Positions 27,188 to 37,700 of a stretch of DNA of 64,000 bases are shown piece by piece (the first letter of the stretch is position 1; every line of letters starts with the position of its first letter). The position numbers were made by a program, and so were the translations under genes. Under the pieces are notes generated by a model. It had not been told where the DNA came from. It saw only the letters and a program-made list of their open reading frames with translations, and searched no databases. Source of the DNA: JBHEBG01 sp046557915 (GTDB taxonomy: Bacteria > Bacteroidota > Bacteroidia > Flavobacteriales > Flavobacteriaceae); NCBI RefSeq assembly GCF_046557915.1, contig NZ_JBHEBG010000005.1, positions 70,850 through 134,849 on the forward strand. The letters run 5' to 3'.

Positions 27188-28228
27188 CTACAAGCTATAG
27201 TGCACGTCTTTTTGACGTTTTAAGGTGTCAGCAGCCTGTTCCGCAGTAATATCGCGCTGCGGATCGGCAAACAGCTCGTATCCCACCATAAATTTTTTAA
27301 TGGTTGCCGAGCGTAATAGCGGGGGATAAAAAGACATGTGGAAATGCCATTCCGGATGAGGTTTACCATCTGTAGGGCATTGATGTATACCCGCAGAATA
27401 AGGAAAAGACGTTTCAAATATGTTATCATACCTAGTTGTAAGCATCTTAATGATTGCTGCAAAATCCTTTTTCTCATCGAAAGTGAGTTGCCCTATATGT
27501 GCTATTTTTCTTCTGGGAACAATCATGGTTTCATACGGCCAAATTGCCCAATAGGGCACCAAGGCTACAAAATTTTTATTCTCCAAAATTATGCGCTCAT
27601 CCAAACTAAGCTCCTGGGTTAGGTAATCTGCCAATAAACTTTTACCATTTTTGTCCCAATAGTCCAAAAAACGGGCAGCTTTTTTACTGACTTCTTGTGG
27701 AACAGTTTCTTGTGCCCATATCTGACCGTGGGGATGGGCATTACTACACCCCATGATATCGCCTTTGTTCTCAAAGATCTGCACATGGTTGATTCTTTCC
27801 AACGCCCCCAACTCCTTATATTCTTGCTGCCAAAGTGATATTACATCGGTTATCTCACCTTGTGACATTAGTGGAAGGGTAAGGGAATGGTTTGGTGAAA
27901 AACAGACTACCCGGCATAGGCCGGATTCTGATCTTGCCAGAAGTAATCCGTCTATTTTCGTTTCCTGATCTACATGGGTCAAAAGTGCAGAAAAATCGTT
28001 GGTGAATGCATAAGGGCTTTTGTAGTTTGGATTTACTTCTCCGCCAGAGCGTTCATTTCCAGGGCATAGGTAGCAACTAGGGTTATAATGGGGTCTTGGA
28101 ACTTCGTTTCTTTCTTCGGTCTTACCTTGCCAAGGTCTTTTGGTCCTGTGGGGAGAGACCAATATCCACTCCCCGGTAAGAATGTTAAACCGCCTATGTG
28201 GATTACTATTAAAATCTTGCATTTTCAT
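27188..28228 (-). CDS. galT: UDP-glucose-hexose-1-phosphate uridylyltransferase
   Basis: A 346-residue Leloir enzyme that transfers UMP from UDP-glucose to galactose-1-phosphate. The nucleophilic HPH motif is SNAHPHGQIWA (~164-174). Zn-site CYLCPGNERSGG is present and the C-terminal HWEFHM-like motif reads HPEWHFHM. The start overlaps the galK stop by 1 nt (TAATG). It is the last gene of the GH36-symporter-galK-galT arm. galE and galM are not in the window. Confidence 0.96.
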   Translation of the reverse strand: MKMQDFNSNPHRRFNILTGEWILVSPHRTKRPWQGKTEERNEVPRPHYNPSCYLCPGNERSGGEVNPNYKSPYAFTNDFSALLTHVDQETKIDGLLLARSESGLCRVVCFSPNHSLTLPLMSQGEITDVISLWQQEYKELGALERINHVQIFENKGDIMGCSNAHPHGQIWAQETVPQEVSKKAARFLDYWDKNGKSLLADYLTQELSLDERIILENKNFVALVPYWAIWPYETMIVPRRKIAHIGQLTFDEKKDFAAIIKMLTTRYDNIFETSFPYSAGIHQCPTDGKPHPEWHFHMSFYPPLLRSATIKKFMVGYELFADPQRDITAEQAADTLKRQKDVHYSL

Positions 28229-29382
28229 TAGGGGTATATAATGGAAGTTCCCTCACTGGGAAGTGCTTCAAAGGCCGTTAATTTAATATTGAATTCCTTA
28301 AAATAGGCAGCTGATGCTTCTTCAATAAAGGTGTCCACAGTATCTTCGTGTACCAGATTAATGGTACAGCCCCCAAAGCCGCCCCCCATTACCCGGGCAC
28401 CAAGAACAGCATCGAACTGTTTGGAAAAATCAACCAGAAAATCGAGTTCTACGCAACTTACCTCATAGTCGTATCTAAGCCCTTTGTGTGTTTTGTACAT
28501 TAACTGGCCCAAACGCCTTAGATCATTTTCTTTTAAGGCCTCCACTGCCTCCAAAACACGATTGTTTTCTTCTAAAACGTACTCGCATCTTTTATAAATA
28601 ACAGCATCCATGAGTGGTTTGCATGCCTGCAGCATAGTCTCTGTAACATCTCGTAACGAAACTACCTCCGGAAATTCAGTTTTAATGATCGCCACACCTT
28701 GCTCGCATTCTTCTGACCGGGTATTGTATTCGCTTGTGACCAGATTATGAGAAACATTGGTGTTTAGCAACACCAACTTATAAGGTGCTATTGTCATCGG
28801 AATATAGGTATGCTCCAGGGACCTGCAGTCCAATAAGATAACATGACCCTCTTTGCTCATTACCGATGCAAACTGATCCATTATTCCACATTTGGTGCCT
28901 ACGTAATTGTGCTCGGAATGGTGAGTAAGTTCAACGATTTCACGATTGTTGAGGCCCAAATTGAACAATTCGTTGAGGCCGTAGGCAAAGCCGCATTCCA
29001 AAGCAGCGGAAGAGCTGATACCCGAACCGGTGGGCATATAACTTTCTATGGTACAATTAAAACCCTTTAGCTTGTCGGATTTTTTGGAAATTTCATGGAT
29101 TACACCAAAGATGTAGTTTTCCCACCCCACATCGCTTTTGGTAAAATTGTCCAAATCAAAAGAGACACCTCTTTTAAGGTCATAGCTATAAACTTCACAC
29201 TTGCTATCTGATCCGTTTTTGGCAAACTTCAGGGTAATTTTTTTTTTGATGGCAGTGGGCAACACATAACCCAAATTATAATCAGTATGTTCCCCGATAA
29301 GGTTAATTCGGCCTGGAGATTCTACAACAAGCTGCGGGGAGAACTTTTTTATAAATTGCATTGTGTTATCTGTTTTACCCAT
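28228..29382 (-). CDS. galK: Galactokinase
   Basis: A 384-residue GHMP kinase that phosphorylates galactose at C1. The galactokinase signature GRINLIGEHTDYNLGYVLP is near the N-terminus, the ATP-binding PTGSGISSSAALECG at ~116-130, and GARVMGGGFGGCTINLV near the C-terminus. Cytoplasmic. It is coupled to galT by a 1-nt overlap and follows the sugar symporter by 24 nt. Confidence 0.96.
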   Translation of the reverse strand: MGKTDNTMQFIKKFSPQLVVESPGRINLIGEHTDYNLGYVLPTAIKKKITLKFAKNGSDSKCEVYSYDLKRGVSFDLDNFTKSDVGWENYIFGVIHEISKKSDKLKGFNCTIESYMPTGSGISSSAALECGFAYGLNELFNLGLNNREIVELTHHSEHNYVGTKCGIMDQFASVMSKEGHVILLDCRSLEHTYIPMTIAPYKLVLLNTNVSHNLVTSEYNTRSEECEQGVAIIKTEFPEVVSLRDVTETMLQACKPLMDAVIYKRCEYVLEENNRVLEAVEALKENDLRRLGQLMYKTHKGLRYDYEVSCVELDFLVDFSKQFDAVLGARVMGGGFGGCTINLVHEDTVDTFIEEASAAYFKEFNIKLTAFEALPSEGTSIIYP

Positions 29383-29406
29383 ACTTTTCTGGCCTTGTAA
29401 TCTTAA

Positions 29407-30978
29407 TTAAGCGAAAACGATTGCCAAATATCCAATAATAGCCAGCAAAAGTACAATTTGATATCTATAATCCTTATACCAAGGAACATTCTCCGTTCCC
29501 ATTCGAATCAATTCCTTCCTATACGTGTATAAGGCTATTTTTTCTTCTGAGGGTGGCGGTGTAGCCCTACTAATAAATATAAAAACAAGAGTACTTATGA
29601 CTACCATAATCCCTACGTTGTAGGTGAAATGTAGCGTCCAAAAACCCAATTGGTCCAGAACGAAGAGTACAACCCCTCCCAAGGTACCTAAAATCAATGT
29701 CCAAAAAGCGCCATCCTTGTTTCCCCTTTTGTAGAATACCCCAACAAGGAACAGTACCACGATTGGCGGAACTATTATTGAAAACATTTGCTGCAAATAG
29801 GACCAAATACCTCCAAAGTTCTCTATCATGGGTGCCCACCCAGCAGCCACCAACATCAGTACCAGGGTGGTGATTCTTCCATATTTTACCGTATCCTTAT
29901 CGCTGATATCCGGATTTTTGGTTTTAATAAAATCTACTACCAATAGCGTAGATGCCGAATTTAAGGTAGAATCCACGCTACTCATAATGGCCGATATCAA
30001 TCCGGCAAGCACAAGGCCTATGAGCCCTACGGGCAATATGTTCATTACCGCCGTTGGAAATACCTGATCCGCATTGCCCAAGCCGGGAAACAGGCCAATG
30101 GCCATGGTACCGGGAATAACCATTATAAATAGGGGTATAATCTTTAAGAAACTTGCCAATATAACACCCCATCGGGCATTGTTGACATCCTTTGCCCCTA
30201 AAATGCGTTGCACAATGTACTGGTTGGTAGTCCAATACCAAAAACCTAATATGGGAACCGCCATAATTAATCCGGGCCAAGGTAAGGAATCGTCATCCGC
30301 AGGTCTTATTATTGATAAGTGACCCTCAGGGGCTGCCCCCACAACCTTATCCCAGGAAAAATCTAACTTTTCGAACATCATATAGGACAAAATTGAGCAA
30401 CCAACAATGAGGATAATAGCCTGTATGGCATCGGTATAAACAACAGCCTTTAGTCCTCCAAAAGCGGTATAAATACCAGCGACCAAGGCTAATACCAAGG
30501 TGGTTTGCCAAATGATCAAATTTGGAAAAAACGCTTGTAGAACAATAGCTCCTGCATACAAACCTCCCGCGGTATCTACCACTATGCTGGTAAAGATGGT
30601 TACTAGGGAAAAGAACTTTCTAGATCTTCTGTCAAAACGGAGTTCCAAAAATTCGGGAATGGTGGTAATTTTAGATTTTAGATAAAGTGGTATAAATATA
30701 AGAGCGGCAATAATCAGTGGTATGCCTGTCATCCATTCATAAACAGACTGCACAATACCGGAACTATAGGCGGCACCAGAGAGCCCTATAATGGTAGAGG
30801 TGGAAATATTGGAAGCAAACAATGAAAGCCCTATTAGACCCCAGCCAAAAGTTCTTCCTCCGAGGAAAAGGTCTTCTCCCGTTTTTGTTCCTCTGGCAAC
30901 ATAAAGACCGATAAGCATTACTCCAATGAAATAAACCCCAATGATTATAATATCAATACTGCTTATCGCTTCTTCCAT
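29407..30978 (-). CDS. Sodium/sugar symporter, SSS (SLC5) family
   Basis: A 523-residue protein with about 13-14 TM helices. Signatures include TGEDLFLGGRTFGWGLIGLSLFASNISTSTIIGLSGAAYSSG near the N-terminus, YTAFGGLKAVVYTDAIQ in the middle and AGLISAIMSSVDSTLNSASTL, which carries the conserved Na+-site serines. It resembles vSGLT-type galactose/glucose transporters. Between a cytosolic alpha-galactosidase and galK, it likely imports galactose or a galactoside. Confidence 0.92.
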   Translation of the reverse strand: MEEAISSIDIIIIGVYFIGVMLIGLYVARGTKTGEDLFLGGRTFGWGLIGLSLFASNISTSTIIGLSGAAYSSGIVQSVYEWMTGIPLIIAALIFIPLYLKSKITTIPEFLELRFDRRSRKFFSLVTIFTSIVVDTAGGLYAGAIVLQAFFPNLIIWQTTLVLALVAGIYTAFGGLKAVVYTDAIQAIILIVGCSILSYMMFEKLDFSWDKVVGAAPEGHLSIIRPADDDSLPWPGLIMAVPILGFWYWTTNQYIVQRILGAKDVNNARWGVILASFLKIIPLFIMVIPGTMAIGLFPGLGNADQVFPTAVMNILPVGLIGLVLAGLISAIMSSVDSTLNSASTLLVVDFIKTKNPDISDKDTVKYGRITTLVLMLVAAGWAPMIENFGGIWSYLQQMFSIIVPPIVVLFLVGVFYKRGNKDGAFWTLILGTLGGVVLFVLDQLGFWTLHFTYNVGIMVVISTLVFIFISRATPPPSEEKIALYTYRKELIRMGTENVPWYKDYRYQIVLLLAIIGYLAIVFA

Positions 30979-31006
30979 CTTTACGATTGGTTTTGGTTTG
31001 GTTTAT

Positions 31007-32779
31007 CTAAACTTGTTTAGTCAGTTCAATAAGCCCGCAGGGAGGTACTTCCAATAGATGTACGCCCTTGGCCAAGTTCACTTCTTTTTCACTGATTTTC
31101 TTTCCTGTACAATCATAAACCAGGCAGTTATAGTCGCCTAAACTCGTTATACAATTCAGCACAAGTTCATTGGCTATTTGTCCATTTATCAAATGTATAT
31201 TTTCCTTTGCCTCGTATAGTTTGGCCACATACTCTTCATATATGCCTATGATGGTGTACCCATCCTTGGATACCCTTTGCATAGGGTAGTTTGCCAAGGG
31301 TCTGGAAGGAGTAAAATGGCCTTCCAATAAAATATGGGCGTGCTCTTGCCAATAGCGTGTATAGAAAGCTATCATTTGTACATGTAAGGGTGGGGCTTCG
31401 TGTAACATAATGGACAACTGTGGCACACCAAATAAGGTGTTTACCATGTGCAAAGCAGCGACTTCCAAAGATTCGTCCTTATGCCATGTAACCATATCCG
31501 AATGCACAACACTTTCTCCGCAAAGCATCTTAATATCGGCAATGCGCACTCTATTCATAGTGGCATCCCCAGGGCAATCGAACGCTCTAAACATATTACC
31601 GTATTTCCGCATTGCAGGACCGGTGTATTTTTGTCTGAACTCTATAAAAACTTCGGGATTAATGGCTTGCAAGGCAGTCATAACGTCAGTAAGAAGCCTA
31701 TCTACCGCAGCATTAATGGAGGCAAAATCTCGTCCGTCTTCCTTGCTCAACGGGGTATCTGAATACAGTTTAAAATCATCAATAAAATCGAGTTTAAAAC
31801 CATCTAGTTTCCAATCTCTAAGTGCATGCGCATAGGTATTTACCAGGTATTCGCGAACCTCGGGATAACGTGGATCGAAAACGGGTGCCCAGCGATGGTT
31901 TTCTGTTAAAAACTTTCCTTTAAACCTTTCATAGGCGGCAGATTTTTTACCACAAAACGGAACGGAATACCAAAGCGCAACCTTCATTCCCAATTTGTGC
32001 ATTTGCGCTACAAACTGTGCCATTTCCGGGATACGGTCTGGTTGCCAATCGCCGGTATAATCGTACCCCCGGTTAGAGTCGTTGGTCTGCCAACCATCAT
32101 CTACAATAACCACCCTATATCCTAGATCGTAGGCTATTTTGCATTCTTGAAACAGGACATCAAGGTCTAAGCTTTGATGAAATTGATACCAGGTAGAGTA
32201 TAGTGGTTTTTTTGCTATTGGAGGTACAAAAGCAGGTTTTAGCTGGCCAGCGGTCTCCCACCATTTGGAAACGTCCCTCAAAGTATCTGAAAAATGAAGA
32301 TTTCGGTAATCTAAGCGCAGCTGAATTTTGAATTTCTTCAATGCGTAATGCTGCTCTGTAAAAAGGGTAAGATGACAGTAAAAATTGTTGTTCTCTTCCC
32401 GTAATCGGGCATTCATCTCCAGCTTGTTGATCGCATTGGAACATGCGAAAGTCAGTACATTTAGGTCGTTATTTCCAAACAGGCTTATTACTGGTGAATC
32501 TATGGATATTCTAGACTCCATATTTTCCAATTCCCAATCTGCCTGAATACGTTTTGCAAAATCTGTAGTCGGTTTCCAAACTCCCTTCACATCAATTGCC
32601 GGCACTTTCCATAGCAGGGTAATGGGCCGGGGATAAACCTCTTCATTACAGCTCACTTCAAAATCGTAGATTATAAGTCCATCGTCATCAAATGCCTTGG
32701 TTAACGATGAAGAAATAGGGGCTTCCACTCCCTTTATCAAAATCTCAAGTTCTTGCCCTAAGGTGGCCTTTTTCAGCAT
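31007..32779 (-). CDS. Cytoplasmic GH36-like alpha-galactosidase
   Basis: 590 residues without a signal peptide. The N-terminal beta domain spans ~1-180, then a TIM barrel with IVDDGWQT (225-232), YTGDWQPDRIPEM, the nucleophile D331 in LDGFKLDF, and EFRQKYTGPAMRKYGNMFRAFDCPGD, whose D401 is the probable acid/base. It releases alpha-linked galactose; the natural substrate is not shown. It is a paralog of the exported GH36 at 48102. It is first in the arm leading to symporter, galK and galT, with an operator-bearing promoter ~200 bp upstream. Confidence 0.9.
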   Translation of the reverse strand: MLKKATLGQELEILIKGVEAPISSSLTKAFDDDGLIIYDFEVSCNEEVYPRPITLLWKVPAIDVKGVWKPTTDFAKRIQADWELENMESRISIDSPVISLFGNNDLNVLTFACSNAINKLEMNARLREENNNFYCHLTLFTEQHYALKKFKIQLRLDYRNLHFSDTLRDVSKWWETAGQLKPAFVPPIAKKPLYSTWYQFHQSLDLDVLFQECKIAYDLGYRVVIVDDGWQTNDSNRGYDYTGDWQPDRIPEMAQFVAQMHKLGMKVALWYSVPFCGKKSAAYERFKGKFLTENHRWAPVFDPRYPEVREYLVNTYAHALRDWKLDGFKLDFIDDFKLYSDTPLSKEDGRDFASINAAVDRLLTDVMTALQAINPEVFIEFRQKYTGPAMRKYGNMFRAFDCPGDATMNRVRIADIKMLCGESVVHSDMVTWHKDESLEVAALHMVNTLFGVPQLSIMLHEAPPLHVQMIAFYTRYWQEHAHILLEGHFTPSRPLANYPMQRVSKDGYTIIGIYEEYVAKLYEAKENIHLINGQIANELVLNCITSLGDYNCLVYDCTGKKISEKEVNLAKGVHLLEVPPCGLIELTKQV

Positions 32780-32845
32780 TATTACTTAATTAGTATGGTT
32801 TACGGTTAAGACGGCAGATCCTAGTTCACTTCGGTTATAGTAGAT

Positions 32846-32878
32846 AAAAGCCAAGCGATTCACAATCACTTGGCTTTT
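32846..32878 (-). terminator. Long hairpin between gntR and the GH36 gene (terminator or leader attenuator)
   Basis: Stem AAAAGCCAAG / CTTGGCTTTT is extended inside by GATT / AATC across one mismatch, with a 3-nt loop. On the minus strand it is followed by ATCT after the T4, giving a modest U-tract. It could end gntR transcription. However, it also lies between the GH36 promoter/operator and the GH36 start codon, so GH36 transcripts must pass it. Confidence 0.75.
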
Positions 32879-32961
32879 CTCGCTACTTAAACTTTGGTAA
32901 ACTAACTCAATATAACTAAACTCAAACTTTTATAGTTAACCTGACACAGGTAAAACATATA

Positions 32962-32983
32962 TACTATGATATACTATGCTACA
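32962..32983 (-). promoter_or_regulatory. Operator copy 1 of the locus, GH36 promoter
   Basis: On the minus strand it contains AGCATAGTATATCATAGTA, preceded by TGT. The same 22 bp occur at 34661-34682 in front of susC in the same orientation to transcription. Two CATAGT half-sites are spaced 10 bp apart as a direct repeat. It starts 3 nt after the -7 box, so it covers the expected transcription start. The adjacent GntR-type regulator is the likely binder (inference). Confidence 0.8.
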
Positions 32984-32986
32984 ATG

Positions 32987-33016
32987 CAAATGTAGTATTA
33001 AACTTAAGAAATCAAA
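32987..33016 (-). promoter_or_regulatory. Promoter of the GH36-symporter-galK-galT arm
   Basis: On the minus strand, TTTG (33016-33013), 18 nt, then TACATTTG (32994-32987). Both are full matches to the Bacteroidota -33 and TAnnTTTG -7 elements. The operator follows directly. The rest of the 329-bp gap (32780-33108) holds only this promoter, the operator and the hairpin. Confidence 0.75.
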
Positions 33017-33108
33017 AATAAAATGCATAAAAACTCTAAGAATTGTCAAATATGGATTGAAAATTCAATGAAATTAACATTTTAACCTAAAAGAAATTGA
33101 AGGTGAAT

Positions 33109-34122
33109 TTAGAGCGAATTGCGCTTAATGAGATTAAAAGGCATTATCTCCTGGGTAATGCCTCCGCTTTTAATATGGTTGGCCGCCCTACGTGCCATAT
33201 CGTTAAAATCGGTGGAAATGGTTGTAATGCCACCAAAGACAATTTGTTTGGCGATGTGGTCGTTGTGGGATAGGATACCTACGTCTTTACCTACCACATA
33301 TTCGTTATTTCGGCAATCTCTTAGCACCTCCCATAAAAAGGTATCACTGATAAAGAAATAGAGATTTCCTTTTTTGATAGATCCTGGTTTGTATTTGTTC
33401 TCTACCGCACCATCCAAATCGTAATCGGATAAAAACCGATTGAAGGAGTTCATGATTCCCATTGGGTAATCCCCGTCTTCCCAAAAAAGCAATACAAACT
33501 TTTTAAACTTTTTAATCGCCGGCAGTAATTCTACGAGTCGGCCATAGGTATTCTTCTCAAACTCTTGGGAAATATAGGAGTACTCCGGGGCCAAAGGTAA
33601 ATATCTATCAATAATAAGTAATTTTTGGGGAGAAATGCCCTCTAACAATGGACGTAACTTGGGGTTAGGTATTGGTGCTACCACGTACATCCCATACTTT
33701 CCACGTATATTGGAAAAGATGGTTTCAAAAATCGATATGTTGTTATGGTGAAAAAAGACGTCTATATGGAATCGCTTGCCCAGTTCCTTTCTAAATGTAT
33801 TGTAGAATTCTTCTTGAAACCGTTGAAAAGAGAATAGTATAAGGGCTATTTTAAGTGTAACTTTGGTTTCCTGACTAACTATGAAATACCCTTTTAATTT
33901 TTTAGACTCAACAAGACCGCGCTCTTTGAGTTCTTCGTAGGCCCGTACAATAGTTTTTCTGGCAAAACCAACCTCGCTAACCATCTTATTGATAGAAGGC
34001 AATTGATCACCCGGGGTTAGGATACCTTCATCTATCGCCTCGATGACACCCTGTACCAATTGTTCGTGTTTAGACAGACTAAAGTTCTGCTTCAGTTTGA
34101 TGATTTTGTCTATCAATACCAT
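33109..34122 (-). CDS. GntR-family regulator with LacI-type sugar-binding sensor domain
   Basis: 337 residues. The N-terminal winged HTH (~15-85: LVQGVIEAIDEGILTPGDQLPSINKMVSEVGFARKTIVRAYEELKERGLVESKKLKGYFI) is GntR type. Residues ~90-335 look like a periplasmic-binding-protein/LacI effector fold (ALILFSFQRFQEEFYNTFRKELGKRFHIDVFFHHN ... GILSHNDHIAKQIVFGGITTISTDFNDMARRAANHI). Such proteins control carbohydrate loci in Bacteroidota. Standing between two divergent arms that share a 22-bp operator, it is the prime candidate for controlling both. The effector is probably galactose or a galactoside (inferred). Confidence 0.9.
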   Translation of the reverse strand: MVLIDKIIKLKQNFSLSKHEQLVQGVIEAIDEGILTPGDQLPSINKMVSEVGFARKTIVRAYEELKERGLVESKKLKGYFIVSQETKVTLKIALILFSFQRFQEEFYNTFRKELGKRFHIDVFFHHNNISIFETIFSNIRGKYGMYVVAPIPNPKLRPLLEGISPQKLLIIDRYLPLAPEYSYISQEFEKNTYGRLVELLPAIKKFKKFVLLFWEDGDYPMGIMNSFNRFLSDYDLDGAVENKYKPGSIKKGNLYFFISDTFLWEVLRDCRNNEYVVGKDVGILSHNDHIAKQIVFGGITTISTDFNDMARRAANHIKSGGITQEIMPFNLIKRNSL

Positions 34123-34205
34123 AATTCTCCTGTTCCTTGCCGGTCAAACACTAAAAATCCATGACCGAAGTCCAAAAGCAGATCATTGCGCATCCGTGAT
34201 TGTTA

Positions 34206-34213
34206 CAAATATA
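34206..34213 (-). promoter_or_regulatory. -7 box of the gntR promoter
   Basis: The minus strand reads TATATTTG, a full TAnnTTTG match, 84 nt before the gntR start. A TTTG lies 23 nt further upstream (34240-34237). I see no copy of the locus operator here, so gntR may not repress itself through that site. The stretch 34241-34626 shows no gene or further signal that I can support. Confidence 0.5.
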
Positions 34214-34648
34214 AACAAGAATATTATTTGTGGTCCCAAAGATTTAGTTATACCCAATATATTGAATGTTTTAAATAGATGTAGACCTAAGCTTCCCAGA
34301 TATATTTATAACGGTAAAATTACTTTTGTCCGCTATCCAAGTAATGAAATGATTCTTTATAAGGCCTTTTTTAAGAAAACTATTGGCCGGTACGGTTAAC
34401 CATTTATTTTAATGATACTTCCCTTTGTAACCACAATATTTGTAATACCAAGCAAAAAGAATGTACTTCCAAGTTCCTACATCCATGCATTTTAACAACC
34501 AAATGGGTCTAAACTAGCGGGTAAGAATTGGTTTTTTATTTATCCAAAGATTTTAAAGCCCAGGTATCAACTACATAAAATTTTAAGCTGTTATATGTTA
34601 AATAGCTATTTTTATTAGGATTTTATTTTTATATATTGATTTTTATAA

Positions 34649-34682
34649 TACTTTTGTCAATGTAGCATAGTATATCATAGTA
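34649..34682 (+). promoter_or_regulatory. susC promoter -7 box with operator copy 2
   Basis: TACTTTTG (34649-34656) is a full match to TAnnTTTG; the -33 position has only TTTT (34627-34630). Four nt after it begins the 22-bp operator (34661-34682: TGT followed by AGCATAGTATATCATAGTA), identical to the GH36 copy and in the same orientation relative to transcription. It covers the expected start site, as a repressor roadblock would. The susC start codon is 62 nt downstream. Confidence 0.8.
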
Positions 34683-34743
34683 CAGAAATATTTGTGTTTC
34701 TGCACTGTGGTTTTCGAAAAACTAACTCTAAACTTCATTGATT

Positions 34744-37700
34744 ATGAAACAAAACTTTACGAAACACCGTGAAACGAAGGTGCTTTACCTGGCGTTCATT
34801 TTTCTAATTTTATTTGGAGTGCACTCGTCCTTTGCCCAGACTTCTATTTCTGGGGCAATTTCAGATGCAACAGGTCCATTACCTGGCGTAAACGTAGTAG
34901 TCAAAGGTACCACCGTAGGTACGGTTACCGATTTTGACGGTAACTACGTGATAGACGCACCGGATGGTGCAACCGCCTTGGTATTTTCCTACGTAGGTTA
35001 TTCTTTGCAAGAAGTGCAAATTAATGGCAGGTCTACTATTAACGTTGTTATGGTAGAAGATGCCCAAGCGCTTAGCGAAGTAGTAGTTGTAGGTTATGGT
35101 ACGCAACGGAAGGCAGATCTTACCGGTGCTGTAGGCTCTATTGGAGCAGAGGATATTGTATCCAAACCCATTACCAGTCCTGATCAGGTACTGGCCGGAA
35201 CCATTTCCGGGGTAAACATTACCAATAGAAGTGGTGATCCGGGGGCTCCTATCAACGTACGTATACGTGGTATTGGAACTCCGGGGGTAAACGATCCTTT
35301 ATGGGTAATAGATGGTGTACCGATTGTACAGACCAATAATATTACCGTAAACACTTCCTCCACTACGGATTCTAACCCATTGGCCGGACTCAATCCCAAC
35401 GACATCGAATCCATAGATGTTCTTAAAGATGCCGCTTCCGCGGCCATTTATGGGGCTAGGGCGGCAAATGGTGTAATTATCGTTACCACGAAGCGTGGAA
35501 AAACCGGTGATGCCAAAGTTAATTATGATGGTTACGTTTCCGTAAGCACCGTAAGAGACAGGTATGACATGCTTAACGTACAGCAATATATAGATATCCA
35601 AGGTCAGCTTGGAAGAGACGTTTCAGAATTTAGCGGTCAACCCAACGTAGACTGGCAAGACCTTGTTTTTGAAAATGGTTTTGTTCAAAACCATAATGTT
35701 ACCGTAAGTGGTGGTACTGAAAAAGCCAACTACTTCATATCTGGTGGTTATTTAAGCTCTGACGGTATTGAAAGAGCACAAGATTTTGAGCGTTTCTCGT
35801 TCAAGGCCAACTCTGATATTAAAGTGGGGAAATTTTTGCGATTTGGAGAATCAATATTGATAAGTCAAACAGATCGTACTACCCAAGCAGAAGGTGGTGG
35901 TCTTAACGCTGCATACAATGCCGCGCTTAACGCACCATACTTTCAACCCTTCGATCCCAACGGTCCTTTAGGTTACAACCAAGAAAACCCAGGGACGATA
36001 GGCGAAGGTTCTGCTAGTAATATTTTGTTTAGAACAGATGAGCGGATAAACAGAACAACCATCCAAACACGTAAGGTTTTAGCCAATTTCTATGGCGAAC
36101 TTCAAATTGTGGAAGGCCTTAAACTTAGACCTTCACTTGGTATTGACTATAACGTAGGTTCTGGTGATTTCTTCCAGGAAGAAACAGATTTTACAGGCAA
36201 TTCAATTAGACAATCCTTGTTGGTTCAATCCCGTCCAATAGAATTAACGTTAACATCTGCCGCAACCCTATCTTATGATACTACCTTCGGGGGTTCCGAT
36301 CATAATCTATCCGCCATATTCGGATTTGAGCAGACCAAGTTTAAATTCGATAAGGTAAGAATCCAAGGACGTAACTTGTTCAATCCAAATTTTGCCGCTA
36401 CAGGTACAGCAGTAGCAGCCGCCAATGAGGCCGATCTTTGGACATTGCAAGGATGGTTAGGTAGACTTACCTACAACTATAAAGGAAAGTATTTGGCAAC
36501 CGCCAATGTTAGAAGGGATGCCACATCTAGATTTGCCGAAGACAACAGGGACGATATTTTCCCTTCATTATCCGTTGGTTGGAGAATTTCCGAAGAAGAC
36601 TTTTTTCCTAAAGGTGATTTTGTGGACGATTTGAAGATCAGAGTTGGATGGGGACAGTCTGGTAACCAATTTACAGGGTTAAATTTCGCGTTCCTTAGTG
36701 CATTGAACAATAACATCTTCTATGTAATAGGTGACGATCAATCGGTTACGGTAGCTCCTGCACCAAGCAGTTTTGCCAATGCCGACCTTAAATGGGAAAC
36801 CAGTACACAATATGATATAGGGATCGACGGACGTTTTCTTAACGGTAAACTTACCGGAACGTTCGATTATTACAACAAAACTACCGAAGACGTACTTCTT
36901 GGGCTTCCAATACCTTTTGTATCGGGCTTTTTCTTACCGGCCGATGCAAACGTAGGGGAAATTAAAAACTCGGGAATAGAACTTTCGGTTAACTTCAATG
37001 ATGAAATAGGCGATTTCAAATATAGTATAGGCGCCAACCTTACCACAGTGAAAAACGAAGTAACGAGCTTGGGTCAAATCCCATCGATTATTTCGGGTAT
37101 TGGAGGTGCACAAACGCATCGTACCATTGTTGGTGAAAGTTTGGGTCACTTCTTCGGCTTTAAAACAGACGGCCTTTATCAAGATCAGGCTGCTGCCGAT
37201 GCCGCCCTTCCCGATGCTTTTTCTAGTGGTGCAGCACCTGGTGATGTTCGATTTGTAGATGTAAATGGTGATGGTGAGGTAGATGCAGAGGACAGAACAT
37301 TCCTAGGCAGTCCTTTCCCTGGTTTCTTCTATGGATTTAATCTCCAGGCAGAATACAAAGGTTTTGACTTCTCTATGGTGCTTAGGGGTGTTGGCGATCA
37401 GCAGATCTACAACTCGGCAAGAATACCATTGGAAGATCTAACCTCCGCAAGTAACTTTAGTACACAAGTACTTAACCGATGGACCGGACCAGGAACAACC
37501 AACTCTAGTTCCAGCCCAAGGTTAACAAGGGACGATCCCAACAACAACAATAGGGTATCAGACCGTTGGGTAGAAGATGCAGGTTACATGCGTATTCAAA
37601 ATATATCCATTGGATATAGCTTACCACAGGAAACGTTGAACAAATGGACCAACGGATTTGTAAGCAGAATGCGGTTTTATATTGGAGCTCAAAACTTGGC

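Noticed and set aside
32923..32930. AAAGTTTG on the minus strand as -7 box for the GH36 gene
   Set aside because: One mismatch and no -33 partner; the element at 32987-33016 matches fully and has the same layout as the susC promoter.
34043..34399. 118-residue plus-strand frame overlapping the start of gntR
   Set aside because: It starts inside gntR antisense and continues into the promoter region, with no protein-like domain pattern; the gntR promoter explains this stretch better.
34687..34694. AATATTTG as -7 box for susC
   Set aside because: One mismatch, and it lies after the operator; TACTTTTG at 34649-34656 is a perfect match with the same geometry as the GH36 promoter.
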